Below are positions 56,033-64,000 of a stretch of 64,000 bases of DNA, one piece after another; the stretch's first letter is position 1; the number at the start of each line of letters is the position of its first letter. The translations under genes were made by a program, and so were the position numbers. The stretch is from JAPPHA01 sp965220985 (GTDB taxonomy: Bacteria > Pseudomonadota > Alphaproteobacteria > Rhodobacterales > Rhodobacteraceae): assembly GCA_965220985.1 (NCBI GenBank), contig OZ244854.1, positions 2,356,001 through 2,420,000 of the forward strand, in the 5' to 3' direction. Under the pieces are notes generated by a model. The model did not search any database. It saw nothing but the letters and a program-made list of their open reading frames with translations, and had not been told where the DNA came from.

Positions 56033-56841
56033 GCTCGCGTGTTCCCGTCCTTTGCCCGACGCATGAAGTCACGGGCTCGTTCGGGGTCGACTGCGTTCCA
56101 CGTGTTGCCCTCGAATTTGAGGGCAGAGCCGACAATGCAGCCGTCGGCGATTTCGAGGACATCGGCAACCGTGTCGTGACGGACGCCCGTGTTCGCCATT
56201 ACCGGCAGGTCGGGCAACGCGTTCTTGACGGCATGCAGGGCTTCAAGCGGTGCGGCCTCTCCAGTGATCGGTCCGGAGACCAGAACCGCATCGGGAATCG
56301 ACGAGAACACGGCTGATCGTGCCCGCTCGGCCAATGGGCGCTGGTCGAGACTGGACGCGAATTCCGCCGACACGTTGTTCAGCATCAGAAGATCTTGCCT
56401 GCCAAGCGCATTTCGATACCGGTAGGCCTTGCCGGCATTCGGGGACCACAGACCCATGTCAGAGGCATAGTGGCCCGTGAGAATCTCGCGCATGAACGCT
56501 GCACCTGTTGCTGCGGCAAGGGCAACGCTGGCCATCGGATCCCACAGGACATTGACGCCGAAAGGGACCGTGATGCTGGGGCGAAGACATCCGATGATGT
56601 ACGCCATTGTCGCGGTCGATGCGGTGTCGACGTCGAACTCGTAGGGGCGGTCGTTTTCGTTGCCGAAGAGGACCGCGTCAAAACCGGCCTGCGTGAGTGC
56701 CTGCAGGTCCGACCGTGCCGCCTCGATCAGACCATCGAGGCCCTTGTCGCCGTCGTAGAGGGGCGTCCCCGGCAAGGCGCCGAGATGAACCATGCCGATG
56801 ATCGGCTTTGGGGTTCGAAACACGTCCGTGAAGCGAGTCAT
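56029..56841 (-). CDS. BtpA/SgcQ-family protein
   Basis: 270 residues, TIM-barrel type. 'KPIIGMVHLGALPGTPLY' is the family signature start. Next come 'GFDAVLFGNENDRPYEF', 'PFGVNVLWDPMASVALAAA' and, near the end, 'PVMANTGVRHDTVADVLEIAD'. BtpA was linked to photosystem I stability in cyanobacteria, but the enteric SgcQ branch sits in sugar operons, and this gene's neighbours point to the latter. It is the first gene of a three-gene leftward operon. Confidence 0.9.
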   Translation of the reverse strand: MTRFTDVFRTPKPIIGMVHLGALPGTPLYDGDKGLDGLIEAARSDLQALTQAGFDAVLFGNENDRPYEFDVDTASTATMAYIIGCLRPSITVPFGVNVLWDPMASVALAAATGAAFMREILTGHYASDMGLWSPNAGKAYRYRNALGRQDLLMLNNVSAEFASSLDQRPLAERARSAVFSSIPDAVLVSGPITGEAAPLEALHAVKNALPDLPVMANTGVRHDTVADVLEIADGCIVGSALKFEGNTWNAVDPERARDFMRRAKDGNTRA

Positions 56842-57175
56842 TGGGTCATCCGTGGGTTTCCCGATCTGTGGTCGGCGCGCGGTCGAAACAGTCCTGATCG
56901 AACGGTGCCACTTTAGCCCATGATCACATCATGTTGAACCGCGTCGGTCATTCCTCGAACAGCCGAAGATATCTTGCCGGTCCAGGCATGTTCTACGCGT
57001 CGGCCTGATCGACCGCTGACAGGCGGGCGATGGACCATGCCGGTTGCGATAGCACCAAAGGTCGAGTGGACTGGAAAACACTGCGACTGGTGCCGAACCG
57101 TGTGTCAGGATTCGTCGTTCTTTGTTTGTTCCTTTGCTCGAGTTGCGGTAGTCACGTGGCAGGAAGGAGCCAGAC
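56842..57175. other. Intergenic region between divergent BtpA and DUF5131 genes
   Basis: 334 bp that must hold promoters in both directions. No gene, repeat or clear operator was seen. The DUF5131 ATG is preceded by 'caggaaggag', a good ribosome binding site. Confidence 0.4.
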
Positions 57176-57934
57176 ATGGGCCAGAGGTCTCGAATCGAAT
57201 GGACCGATGCCACCTGGAATCCAGTGACGGGTTGCACGAAGATCGGCCCGGGTTGCGACAATTGCTACGCCGAGCGCTTTGCTGAACGTTGGCGCGGGAT
57301 TCCTGGGCATCCATATGAACAGGGTTTCGATCTTCGTCATTGGCCGTCGCGATTGGGGCAACCCGCTGCCTGGAAGAGGCCACGGATGATCTTTGTCAAC
57401 TCGATGAGCGATCTGTTCCACAAGAGGGTCGATCGAGATCACGTCGATCGCGTGTTCGACGCGATGGAATATGCCGATTGGCACATCTATCAGATTCTGA
57501 CAAAACGCAGCTCCTTGATGCGAAACTACATCAAGAGGCGTTACGTCGAGCATCCCGTGCCCCGTCACATCTGGCTTGGGGTTTCGGTTGAGGACTCGGC
57601 GCACACTGGTCGAATCGAGCACTTGCGTCAGATCAATTCCAAGGCTCGCTTTATCTCGTTTGAACCACTTCTTGGACCGATCGGTGCCGTCGATCTGACG
57701 GGCATTGCCTGGGCGATCGTCGGCGGCGAAAGCGGACCGGGCGCGCGAAAGATGGTACCCGAATGGGCAATCGAATTGCGGGATCGCTGCCTTGAAGCCG
57801 ACGTCGCGTTTTTCTTCAAGCAGTGGGGTGGTCCGCAGCCAAAATCGGGTGGACGGTGTCTTGAGGGTCGGGAGTGGAACGGATTTCCGTGGGATTGCGT
57901 GCCGCAACGCATTCTCGCGTCGCTGCGGGCATGA
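57176..57934 (+). CDS. DUF5131 (phage Gp37/Gp68-like) protein
   Basis: 252 residues. It opens with 'SRIEWTDATWNPVTGCTKIG' followed by a Cys cluster 'GCTKIGPGCDNCYAERFAER', as in this phage-associated family. The cysteine spacing resembles an iron-sulfur/radical-SAM-like site. 'IFVNSMSDLFHKRV', 'WLGVSVED' and 'FISFEPLLGPIG' are also typical. It is mostly seen in phages and mobile elements, and may be a stray cargo gene here as no other phage gene is near. The biochemical function is unknown to me. A strong ribosome binding site marks the start. Confidence 0.88.
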   Translation: MGQRSRIEWTDATWNPVTGCTKIGPGCDNCYAERFAERWRGIPGHPYEQGFDLRHWPSRLGQPAAWKRPRMIFVNSMSDLFHKRVDRDHVDRVFDAMEYADWHIYQILTKRSSLMRNYIKRRYVEHPVPRHIWLGVSVEDSAHTGRIEHLRQINSKARFISFEPLLGPIGAVDLTGIAWAIVGGESGPGARKMVPEWAIELRDRCLEADVAFFFKQWGGPQPKSGGRCLEGREWNGFPWDCVPQRILASLRA

Positions 57935-58449
57935 CGGTTTGCCGGTCCGGTTGTTGCGGGGCTGCGGCGCCCGCGCGATTCCGTGGCAAATCGGGAGCGG
58001 TGCATCTTGTCCGAGCCCCGCTCGCTCCAGAGTCTCTCAGCGGTCGGCCATGCGCGGGAAACCTGGATGCGGGGAATACATGAGATTCTGCCGAACCACC
58101 CATGACGGAGATTGGGCGTAGCTCAGCCTGTTCACGGGCCACAAAGTCGTTGTATTGCAGAGGGAAGCTGCCGGTTGCGGCAGTCAGATCGAAAGACACG
58201 CAATCGAGGACCGAGTTTAGGGGAAACTGGGCGAAAGTGGATCACGGGGCTTTTTGGCGACCGCAAGCGATGTGCTCGCGTTCGTCCCAGTACGACTGGG
58301 AAAAGCCCGGGAATTCGCATAATGCCGCCGCGTCGCGCGTTACCGTGACCTCGTCGCACCTGCCGATGTGACGTGTCCCACCTGAATCGACTGTCGTGTC
58401 GTCGTCGAATTCATAAAACGCCGGTGCGGCAACCAGAGAGGAGACAAGA
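57935..58449. other. Intergenic region between DUF5131 and aldose dehydrogenase genes
   Basis: 515 bp with no intact gene. At about 58113 the sequence 'gggcgtagctcagcctg' resembles the 5' end of a tRNA, but no anticodon stem or T-arm follows. Leftward frames here (such as 57816-58199) contain protein-like words but are short and have no start signals; decayed coding remnants are possible. Confidence 0.4.
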
Positions 58450-59478
58450 ATGGGATTGACCACACGTCACTGGGATCGACATGGCAACGGCGGGCTGACC
58501 TTCACCGAACTCGGATTCGGAACCGCACCGTTTGGCAATCTGTACAGGGCAATCAACGATCATGTGGCAGATGCGATACTCGAATGCGCATGGGAATCGG
58601 GGGTCAGGGTCTTTGACACGGCACCGCTCTATGGCTTGGGATTGGCGGAAACTCGTCTCGGTCGCTTCCTTCGCAACAAGTCACGCGACAGCTTCGTCCT
58701 GTCCACCAAGGTCGGCAGGTTGCTCAAGGTCTCGACCCCGGACGCTCGCGACGGAATCGGCAAGTGGTTCAATGTGCCAAGCAGAAACGAGGTCTACGAC
58801 TACGGCTACGATGGCGTTCTGAGGTCCGTCGAGTTCTCCCTCGAGAGGCTCGGGCTTGACCGGATCGACATCCTCTATGCTCATGATCTCGACCTGTTCA
58901 ATCATGGTCAGTGGTCGACGCTCGAAGCAAGGCTGCAGGAGTTCATGGATGGCGGATACAAGGCGTTGCTTCGCCTGCGTGACGAGGGTGTGATCGGGGC
59001 CTTTGGCGCTGGCATCAACGAGTGGGAGCCCGCGCTTTGGATGGCCGAACGCGGCGATTTCGACTTCTTCCTCCTGGCCGGAAGATACACGTTGCTCGAG
59101 CAGGAAGCGGGCAAGACCTTCCTTCCATTGTGCAGAAAACGCGGGATCGGCCTGACCATTGGCGGCCCGTACAACTCGGGCATTCTTGCCACAGGTCCTC
59201 GGCCGGGTGCCTACTACAATTACGATCATGCACCCGCGGAGACGATCGAGAGAGTCGCCAGGATCGAGGCGATCTGCAACGAACACGGCGTCCGCATGAT
59301 CGATGCGGCGTTTCAGTTCCCGCTGAGGGACCCTGTGGTGCTGTCGGTCCTGCCAGGCGGACAGGGCGTCGACGAAATGAAGGACAACGTGCGGGCGAGC
59401 AAGGCCGTCATTCCGCCAGGACTCTGGGAGGATCTGACCGCCGCGGGATTGCTGACGGACCACCGGTCAGCAGATTGA
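58450..59478 (+). CDS. Aldo/keto reductase, D-threo-aldose/L-fucose dehydrogenase type
   Basis: NAD(P)-dependent oxidation of an aldose to its lactone. 342 residues, (beta/alpha)8 AKR fold. The catalytic tetrad is visible as Asp and Tyr in 'FDTAPLYGLG', Lys in 'LSTKVGRLL' and His in 'YAHDLD'. 'GLTIGGPYNSGILATG' matches the aldose 1-dehydrogenase branch. A 'gagaggaga' ribosome binding site precedes the ATG. A lactonase-like gene follows 28 bp later, so the two should act in series. Confidence 0.92.
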   Translation: MGLTTRHWDRHGNGGLTFTELGFGTAPFGNLYRAINDHVADAILECAWESGVRVFDTAPLYGLGLAETRLGRFLRNKSRDSFVLSTKVGRLLKVSTPDARDGIGKWFNVPSRNEVYDYGYDGVLRSVEFSLERLGLDRIDILYAHDLDLFNHGQWSTLEARLQEFMDGGYKALLRLRDEGVIGAFGAGINEWEPALWMAERGDFDFFLLAGRYTLLEQEAGKTFLPLCRKRGIGLTIGGPYNSGILATGPRPGAYYNYDHAPAETIERVARIEAICNEHGVRMIDAAFQFPLRDPVVLSVLPGGQGVDEMKDNVRASKAVIPPGLWEDLTAAGLLTDHRSAD

Positions 59479-59506
59479 CTCGTTCTTGATCCGGGGAGGA
59501 AACGCC

Positions 59507-60391
59507 ATGGTCATCGTCGATGCACATCAGCATTACTGGAATCCGGCGCGCGGCGACTACTCGTGGATGCCGATGGACAATTCTTTTCTTGCACAGACCT
59601 ATTTTCCGGATGATCTCGAATTGGAACTCGAAGCCTGCAATGTCGAAATGACTGTCCTCGTTCAGGCGGCGCCGACGGTCAACGAGACCGAATACCTGCT
59701 GGGAATCGCGGATGCGACGGACTCTGTGGCCGGCGTTGTGGGTTGGATCGACTTCGAAGACGAGTTCGATCGGGACACTCTCTTTCGGCTTGTCGAGATT
59801 CCGGGGTTTCTCGGCGTTCGGCCAATGATTCAGGACATTGAAGGTGTCAGGTGGATGTTGGAGAGGGGCGTCGACTGGGCATTCCGAGAGATTGTTGGCC
59901 ATGGCATCGCCTTTGACGCTCTCGGTTATCCGAAGCACCTGCGGAGTTTCCTGACGCTGTTCAAAAGACATCCTTACATGCGGGCGGTCATCGACCATTG
60001 CATGAAACCCCAGATCGTCAAGCATTCCCCTGAGAGCTTCGAGTACTGGGCCAAGGGAATGTCTCGCCTGGCGCGCGAAACCAACGCCTATTGCAAACTG
60101 TCAGGACTTGTCACGGAAGCGGCAGAAGAGTTCACGATAGACGATCTGCGTCCCTACGTTGATCACGTGATCAGTGAATTCGGTGCGGAGCGCGTCATGT
60201 GGGGCTCCGATTGGCCGGTCTGTCGTCAACGGCTTGAGTACATTGAATGGTTCGAAATGGCCCAGTCACTGACGTCCAATCTGTCAGACACCGAAACCGC
60301 CCGGGTGTTTGGAGGAACCGCGATCGAGTTTTACCGTCTTACCCGATCGCCTTTCGATCAAATGGAGGACTTCTTTCCGCTCAATTCGTGA
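59507..60391 (+). CDS. Amidohydrolase-family sugar lactonase (fucono-/rhamnono-lactonase type)
   Basis: Predicted to hydrolyse the sugar lactone made by the upstream aldose dehydrogenase. 294 residues from the ATG at 59507 ('ggggagg' upstream). The metal site opening is 'DAHQHYWNPARGDYSWM'. Also seen are 'WIDFED', 'AVIDHCMKP' and 'VMWGSDWPVCRQ' (metal Asp). It belongs to the L-fucono-1,5-lactonase/2-pyrone-dicarboxylate lactonase group. The last 108 bp overlap the 3' end of the convergent kinase gene. Confidence 0.91.
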   Translation: MVIVDAHQHYWNPARGDYSWMPMDNSFLAQTYFPDDLELELEACNVEMTVLVQAAPTVNETEYLLGIADATDSVAGVVGWIDFEDEFDRDTLFRLVEIPGFLGVRPMIQDIEGVRWMLERGVDWAFREIVGHGIAFDALGYPKHLRSFLTLFKRHPYMRAVIDHCMKPQIVKHSPESFEYWAKGMSRLARETNAYCKLSGLVTEAAEEFTIDDLRPYVDHVISEFGAERVMWGSDWPVCRQRLEYIEWFEMAQSLTSNLSDTETARVFGGTAIEFYRLTRSPFDQMEDFFPLNS

Positions 60392-61258
60392 CCTTTCCGA
60401 GGGTGCCGTCGCAACGGTCAGTGCAGCTGCTGCTTGCGCGAAGTCGATCGCCGAGTGCAAGTCTGAGGTTCTGACCAGTTCGGCTGCGAGTGCCCCAATA
60501 AATGCATCCCCGGCACCGTGGGTCGAGACGACATCGACTCGGGGTGCAGGCAAGGCGATGCCCGTGCCGTGCGTGTGGACGAACAGACCCTCCGAGCCGA
60601 GTGTCACGATGACGGCAGCAGGTCCGAGACTGGCCAAAGCGGTGGCTGCGTGTTCCACATCGAGACTGGTTTCATCCAGACCCAAGTGCTGAGCGGCTTC
60701 GATGCGGTTCACCACGAGGATATCAACTCGCCCGATGGACTTGGGATCCGCATATTCATGGGGCCGGTACGGTGCTGCATTCAGAATCACCCGACAATCT
60801 TTCGGTGCGCGGGCAATCGCGGCGCTGTTGACTGACGGCGGGACTTCGCACTGAAGCAGCAGCGCCTTCAGGCTCGGTGGAATGTCGATTTCTGCGGGGT
60901 CGATGCTTCCGTTGACCCCCGAGACGATCACGACGCCGTAATTTCCGTCCGGCTCGACGATTGCGACGCTCATGCCGGATTCGCCGGCAACCTGTCTGAC
61001 CTGCTGACAATCGACCCCGGCGTCGGCAAGCGATCTGAGCATTCCATCACCGAACTGATCCGTTCCGACGCGCCCCGCCATTGCTGTCGCCGAACCCATC
61101 TTGGCAGCAGTCCGCGCCTGATTCCCTCCCTTGCCGCCCGGCCGATAGGAAACCGATGTACCGACCACCGTCTCGTCCGGTTGCGGAAAACGCGGCGCGT
61201 CAACCACGACATCGAGGTGAAGGGCTCCGATGACGAGAATTTCGGAGTCCGCGATCAT
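60284..61258 (-). CDS. PfkB-family carbohydrate kinase (ribokinase-like)
   Basis: 324 residues. 'PGGKGGNQARTAAKMG' (substrate lid), 'LNAAPYRPHEY' and 'STHGAGDAFIGALAAELV' (catalytic Asp). Second ribokinase-type gene of the window; its differences from the one at 46788 suggest another sugar. The end is ~20 residues longer than usual and runs into the convergent lactonase gene. It overlaps the upstream isomerase gene by ATGA. Confidence 0.91.
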   Translation of the reverse strand: MIADSEILVIGALHLDVVVDAPRFPQPDETVVGTSVSYRPGGKGGNQARTAAKMGSATAMAGRVGTDQFGDGMLRSLADAGVDCQQVRQVAGESGMSVAIVEPDGNYGVVIVSGVNGSIDPAEIDIPPSLKALLLQCEVPPSVNSAAIARAPKDCRVILNAAPYRPHEYADPKSIGRVDILVVNRIEAAQHLGLDETSLDVEHAATALASLGPAAVIVTLGSEGLFVHTHGTGIALPAPRVDVVSTHGAGDAFIGALAAELVRTSDLHSAIDFAQAAAALTVATAPSERSRIERKEVLHLIERRSGKTVKLDRGSSKHPGGFGV

Positions 61259-62250
61259 TGGTCGTAGAGAGCGGTTGCAATCAAGCGCTGGGTGACGGTC
61301 GCATCCTGCCTTGCCATTGCGTCGGCCAATTCCGTGTCATGAACGAGCGACTGTGCAATACGCCGCAACCGGTTGGTGATTTCGACATTGGCTCGAGCTT
61401 CCTGTACAGGGTCGAGCCCCGAGTGGTCGGGAAACGTGTCGAAGTAGATGACGCCGTCGTATCCGATTCTGGCCAGTTCGACGAACAGTTCCACGGTCTG
61501 AACCGGATGCATTGTTCCAACCATCAAGCCGTCGTCTCGGGTTCCTCGTGCGTCGTTCAGGTGGACGCCGAGCAGCTGCGAATGCCGGGCAATGAGATGC
61601 ACTGCGTGGGCAGGCATTTCGCCGGCCATCAGTGAGTGGACCATATCGAGCGTGACGCCAAGGTTGGTTCGGTTTGCGTCCCTGATCGCCAGCAGAGATG
61701 TTGCCGCATCAGGAATCAAGGCAAATGCGCGTGGCTCGGCGGGCTTGTATTCGACTGAAATGTCGATCTCGGTATTGTGGTCGGCGATTTCGGCCAGGGC
61801 AGCCACAAAGTCGTCCCACATTCGATGGTACGCGCCCTGAAAGGCGTAATCCATGCCGTCCGTGCCGGGCCAAATGGTCATCAGTTTGCCGCCCATCTCG
61901 CACAGCGTGTCGATTCCCCGCTTGGTGAGGTCGATTGCGGCACGCCGATCATCGCGGTTGGGATTCGCGAGGGAGCCGATAGCGAACCGGTTGATGCCGT
62001 GGTAGCGCATCGCGAGTCCGTTCAGAACCATCCCGTGGTCGCTGAGCAGCAAAACCAGATGGCTGGGGTCAAAGCCTTCGACGTGATCGGGGAAGTTGAG
62101 GTCGGCGGCATTGACGCCTTCGACTTGCCCCGCAACGGCAATGAGCTGGTCGATTGATGGCAAGGACGTTCGGGCAACAACTGGCTTGAACGCGTTCAGC
62201 CGAACGGCGTATCGGCAAGCGGTCGATTCCGCAGTCATGTCATTCGTCAT
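61255..62250 (-). CDS. Sugar phosphate isomerase/epimerase-type TIM-barrel protein
   Basis: 331 residues of the xylose-isomerase-like AP endonuclease 2 fold. Metal ligands are expected in 'DISVEYKPAEPR' (Glu), 'TLDMVHSLMAG' (Asp, His), 'GVHLNDARG' (His, Asp) and 'IYFDTF'. Such proteins isomerise or epimerise sugars. It is coupled to a PfkB kinase, so an isomerise-then-phosphorylate step is likely. ATG at 62238 (after 'MTND') is an alternative start. Confidence 0.88.
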   Translation of the reverse strand: MTNDMTAESTACRYAVRLNAFKPVVARTSLPSIDQLIAVAGQVEGVNAADLNFPDHVEGFDPSHLVLLLSDHGMVLNGLAMRYHGINRFAIGSLANPNRDDRRAAIDLTKRGIDTLCEMGGKLMTIWPGTDGMDYAFQGAYHRMWDDFVAALAEIADHNTEIDISVEYKPAEPRAFALIPDAATSLLAIRDANRTNLGVTLDMVHSLMAGEMPAHAVHLIARHSQLLGVHLNDARGTRDDGLMVGTMHPVQTVELFVELARIGYDGVIYFDTFPDHSGLDPVQEARANVEITNRLRRIAQSLVHDTELADAMARQDATVTQRLIATALYDQ

Positions 62251-62676
62251 CGGTCACTCCAGTCGATGGTTAGGCACGAGCCCCGCACTGGCCTGCATCT
62301 TGCCACGACCAGTGTCTGTCCGCATTTTTTCATTGGTTCCGCCTGTCCCTGATTGTCGAAGGGCTGGTTTGAGGTTGTATCCCGCGGGCTAACACTGCCT
62401 CCCGGTCAGCATCGAGCTTTTATGGTTCAGCTTTCGGACACGAGGCCCTCCACGGCAAGTGCAAAACGGAGCCGAATGCTCTTTCGGGATTGGATGGTGC
62501 CTGCACGGCCTTGGGGAGTCCGGTGAAAGTTCCGGTCTTGCCGTTCGGCAAGGGTGCGGTGACGTGTTGTCCGTCGTTTCGGACGACGGAGTCGATGACA
62601 AGGTCGAACCCGTGCCAGAAGTCAACGTCGCTTCGCAATGGTGCCGGTGTGCAAAAGAGTGGCTTCCCCAGTTTTA
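62251..62676. other. Intergenic region upstream of hipBA
   Basis: Roughly 430 bp before the hip operators. It holds the promoter for the leftward isomerase/kinase pair and no supported gene. Base composition turns AT-richer close to the hip promoter. Confidence 0.35.
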
Positions 62677-62744
62677 TACGCCGTAACGTAAATTATTGAC
62701 AATTGCGCTACAGCGTATAAATTGCTGATTTACGCGATAGCGTA
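62677..62744. promoter_or_regulatory. Three HipB-type operators spaced by 27 bp
   Basis: Three 14-bp palindromes at 62677-62690, 62704-62717 and 62731-62744 share the pattern TRCGC-N4-RCGTA (third copy perfect: TACGC-GATA-GCGTA). Their starts are exactly 27 bp apart, so they lie near the same face of the helix every 2.5 turns. They surround the hip promoter, as HipB operators do, although the E. coli motif (TATCC-N8-GGATA) differs. Confidence 0.75.
62696..62723 (+). promoter_or_regulatory. Probable hipBA promoter
   Basis: TTGACA at 62696-62701 is followed by TATAAATT at 62716-62723; 'TAAATT' gives a 16-bp spacer and 'TATAAA' 14 bp. The second operator lies in the spacer, so HipB binding would block RNA polymerase. 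Confidence 0.5.
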
Positions 62745-62757
62745 TGGGAGGAAAAAG

Positions 62758-63009
62758 ATGGAAATCATCGCCCGTTCGCCACAGCAGTTGGGTGACGCCC
62801 TCAGGCGGTTTCGGGAGAAACAGAAGCTGACCCAACGAGATGTCAGCGAGAAAGTTACCTTGCGTCAGGCCACGATTTCCTCCGTGGAAGCCGGTGGTCC
62901 CGGGACCCAGATCAGGACGTTGACCGACATCCTCAGAGCGCTCGAGTTGGAACTTGTCGTGCGTCCACGGCAACGCGCCAAGGACATCAGGATCGAAGAC
63001 CTGTTTTGA
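62758..63009 (+). CDS. hipB: HipB-like antitoxin (XRE-family)
   Basis: DNA-binding antitoxin that represses the operon and inhibits HipA. 83 residues from the ATG at 62758 ('gggagg' upstream). The helix-turn-helix is 'LTQRDVSEKVTLRQATISSV'. A C-terminal strand 'LELELVVRPR' resembles the HipB beta-strand that forms the dimer. Its stop overlaps the hipA start (TGATG). Three palindromes upstream are its likely binding sites. Confidence 0.9.
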   Translation: MEIIARSPQQLGDALRRFREKQKLTQRDVSEKVTLRQATISSVEAGGPGTQIRTLTDILRALELELVVRPRQRAKDIRIEDLF

Positions 63010-64000
63010 TGGTCGTTCGCAGCAAGACACCACCGATGACCATTCTGCTGAATGGTCGCACCGTCGGCAGTCTGCACATGGAGCGCAGTGGCGCGATTTC
63101 CATGGTTTACGATGATGACTGGCTGGAATGGGAGCATGCCGTGCCGGTCTCGCTATCGCTGCCCTTGCGTGAGCGGGCCCATGTCGGCGCGACGGTGATT
63201 TCTTACCTCGACAACCTGCTTCCGGACAATCCAGCGATCAGGGACAGGATCGCGGCAAAGGTCGGTGCAAAAGGAACTCATCCTTTTCATCTTCTCGAAA
63301 AAATCGGGCGCGACTGTGTCGGGGCTTTGCAATTTTTGGCCGCTGGCAACGACGCTGGCGAGGGAGAGCCCGGGGAAATCGAGGCAATCCCCGTGACTGA
63401 TCAGGAGGTTGCGAGCACTCTCAGAAACCTCGCGAGCGCTCCGCTAGGGGTCGACAAAGAGACTGATTTCCGCATTTCTATTGCTGGCGTGCAGGAGAAA
63501 ACCGCCCTCCTGCACATGGACGGGAAATGGTTTCGGCCAATCGGTGCGACGCCAACGTCCCACATCCTGAAAACGCAACTCGGCCAGCTTCCAAATGGCC
63601 TCAACCTCCCGCTCAGCGTGGAGAACGAGTATTTTTGCTTGCGGTTCTGCGCCGCCATGGGCGCGCAGGTCGCGCATGCCGAGATCGTGGACTTCGAAGA
63701 CATTCGCGTCTTGGCAGTCGAACGGTTTGATCGCCGGTCGACAAACAAAAGGCTTTTTCGCATCCCCCAGGAAGACTTTTGCCAAGCGCTCGGATACCCG
63801 CCGAGCCTGAAGTACCAGTCTGACGGTGGTCCCGGTGTTCGGGCCGGACTCGAACTCCTTGTTGCCAGCGATCAAACGACACGGGACCAGGTAGCTTTCC
63901 TGCACGCTCAGATTCTCTTCTGGCTGCTTGGCGCAACGGACGGTCACGCGAAGAACTTTAGTATCGAGTTGAAACCAGGTGGTGGATTCCAGATGACGCC
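63009..64000 (+). CDS. hipA: HipA-like serine/threonine kinase toxin (3' partial)
   Basis: Kinase toxin; E. coli HipA phosphorylates glutamyl-tRNA synthetase and induces persistence. The frame starts at the ATG at 63009 and is open to the window end (~330 residues). Visible: N-subdomain 1 ('LDNLLPDNPAIRDRIA'), the P-loop-like 'SIAGVQEKTALL', 'SHILKTQ', 'AVERFDRR', 'EDFCQALGYPPSLKYQ' and catalytic 'GATDGHAKNFSI' (Asp and Asn). The DFG-like metal Asp should lie just beyond the window. No frameshift was seen in the visible part. Confidence 0.93.
   Translation, partial: MVVRSKTPPMTILLNGRTVGSLHMERSGAISMVYDDDWLEWEHAVPVSLSLPLRERAHVGATVISYLDNLLPDNPAIRDRIAAKVGAKGTHPFHLLEKIGRDCVGALQFLAAGNDAGEGEPGEIEAIPVTDQEVASTLRNLASAPLGVDKETDFRISIAGVQEKTALLHMDGKWFRPIGATPTSHILKTQLGQLPNGLNLPLSVENEYFCLRFCAAMGAQVAHAEIVDFEDIRVLAVERFDRRSTNKRLFRIPQEDFCQALGYPPSLKYQSDGGPGVRAGLELLVASDQTTRDQVAFLHAQILFWLLGATDGHAKNFSIELKPGGGFQMT

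Noticed and set aside
58105..58180. tRNA gene beginning 'gggcgtagctcagcctg'
   Set aside because: Only the 5' acceptor/D-arm-like part matches. No anticodon stem, no T-arm consensus and no pairing 3' end follow.

Overview
The window is GC-rich, densely packed, and reads as an alphaproteobacterial chromosome. Support for this comes from the ATP12-type F1-ATPase assembly chaperone at 40330, the gene order rpsM-rpsK-rpoA-rplQ / rarA-crcB-rluC-like-atp12, PrtD/PrtE-type type I secretion genes, and alphaproteobacterial-looking RpoA and S13 proteins. The genus cannot be named from this sequence.

Region 1 (1-25167) is an RTX/type I secretion island. A giant RTX gene, cut off at its 5' end, runs rightward (2-10102) and is built from long near-identical modules. 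Converging on it is a nine-gene leftward operon, read from 25167 down to 10305: PrtD-like ABC exporter, HlyD-like adaptor, Imm11-like immunity protein, AHH-nuclease protein ending in the N-terminal half of a Hint (intein-like) domain, a divergent HlyC-like acyltransferase, a 2090-residue RTX protein that begins with the C-terminal half of a Hint domain, a canonical HlyC-like acyltransferase, an acyl carrier protein, and a beta-ketoacyl-ACP synthase. Most junctions overlap by a few bases. My reading is that a nuclease toxin is joined to, or released from, an RTX carrier by a Hint domain split over two genes. The carrier would be acylated from a dedicated ACP/KS pair and exported by the linked transporter, with the Imm11-like protein protecting the producer. 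This is the candidate novel system of the window.

Region 2 (26054-33390) is a catabolic operon for an unidentified sugar or sugar acid: GntR/FCD regulator, XylF-like binding protein, ABC ATPase and permease, a two-subunit gluconate-2-dehydrogenase-like GMC oxidoreductase, and an enolase-superfamily enzyme. Region 3 (33510-41073) is core genome: SRAP/HMCES protein, ribosomal alpha operon, rarA, fluoride channel crcB, pseudouridine synthase and atp12. Region 4 (41259-46651) holds two tandem exported ankyrin proteins of identical length and a stand-alone protein with an XPB/Ssl2-type helicase accessory domain.

Region 5 (46788-62250) is a second sugar locus: a CUT1 ABC transporter split across divergent transcripts, FucU/RbsD mutarotase, ribokinase, FGGY kinase, an SgcX-like M42 hydrolase paired with an SgcQ/BtpA protein, a DUF5131 protein, and aldose dehydrogenase, lactonase, PfkB kinase and TIM-barrel isomerase genes. 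Region 6 (62677-64000) is a HipBA toxin-antitoxin module whose promoter carries three evenly spaced palindromes; hipA runs off the end. I saw no rRNA, complete tRNA, CRISPR array or insertion sequence.
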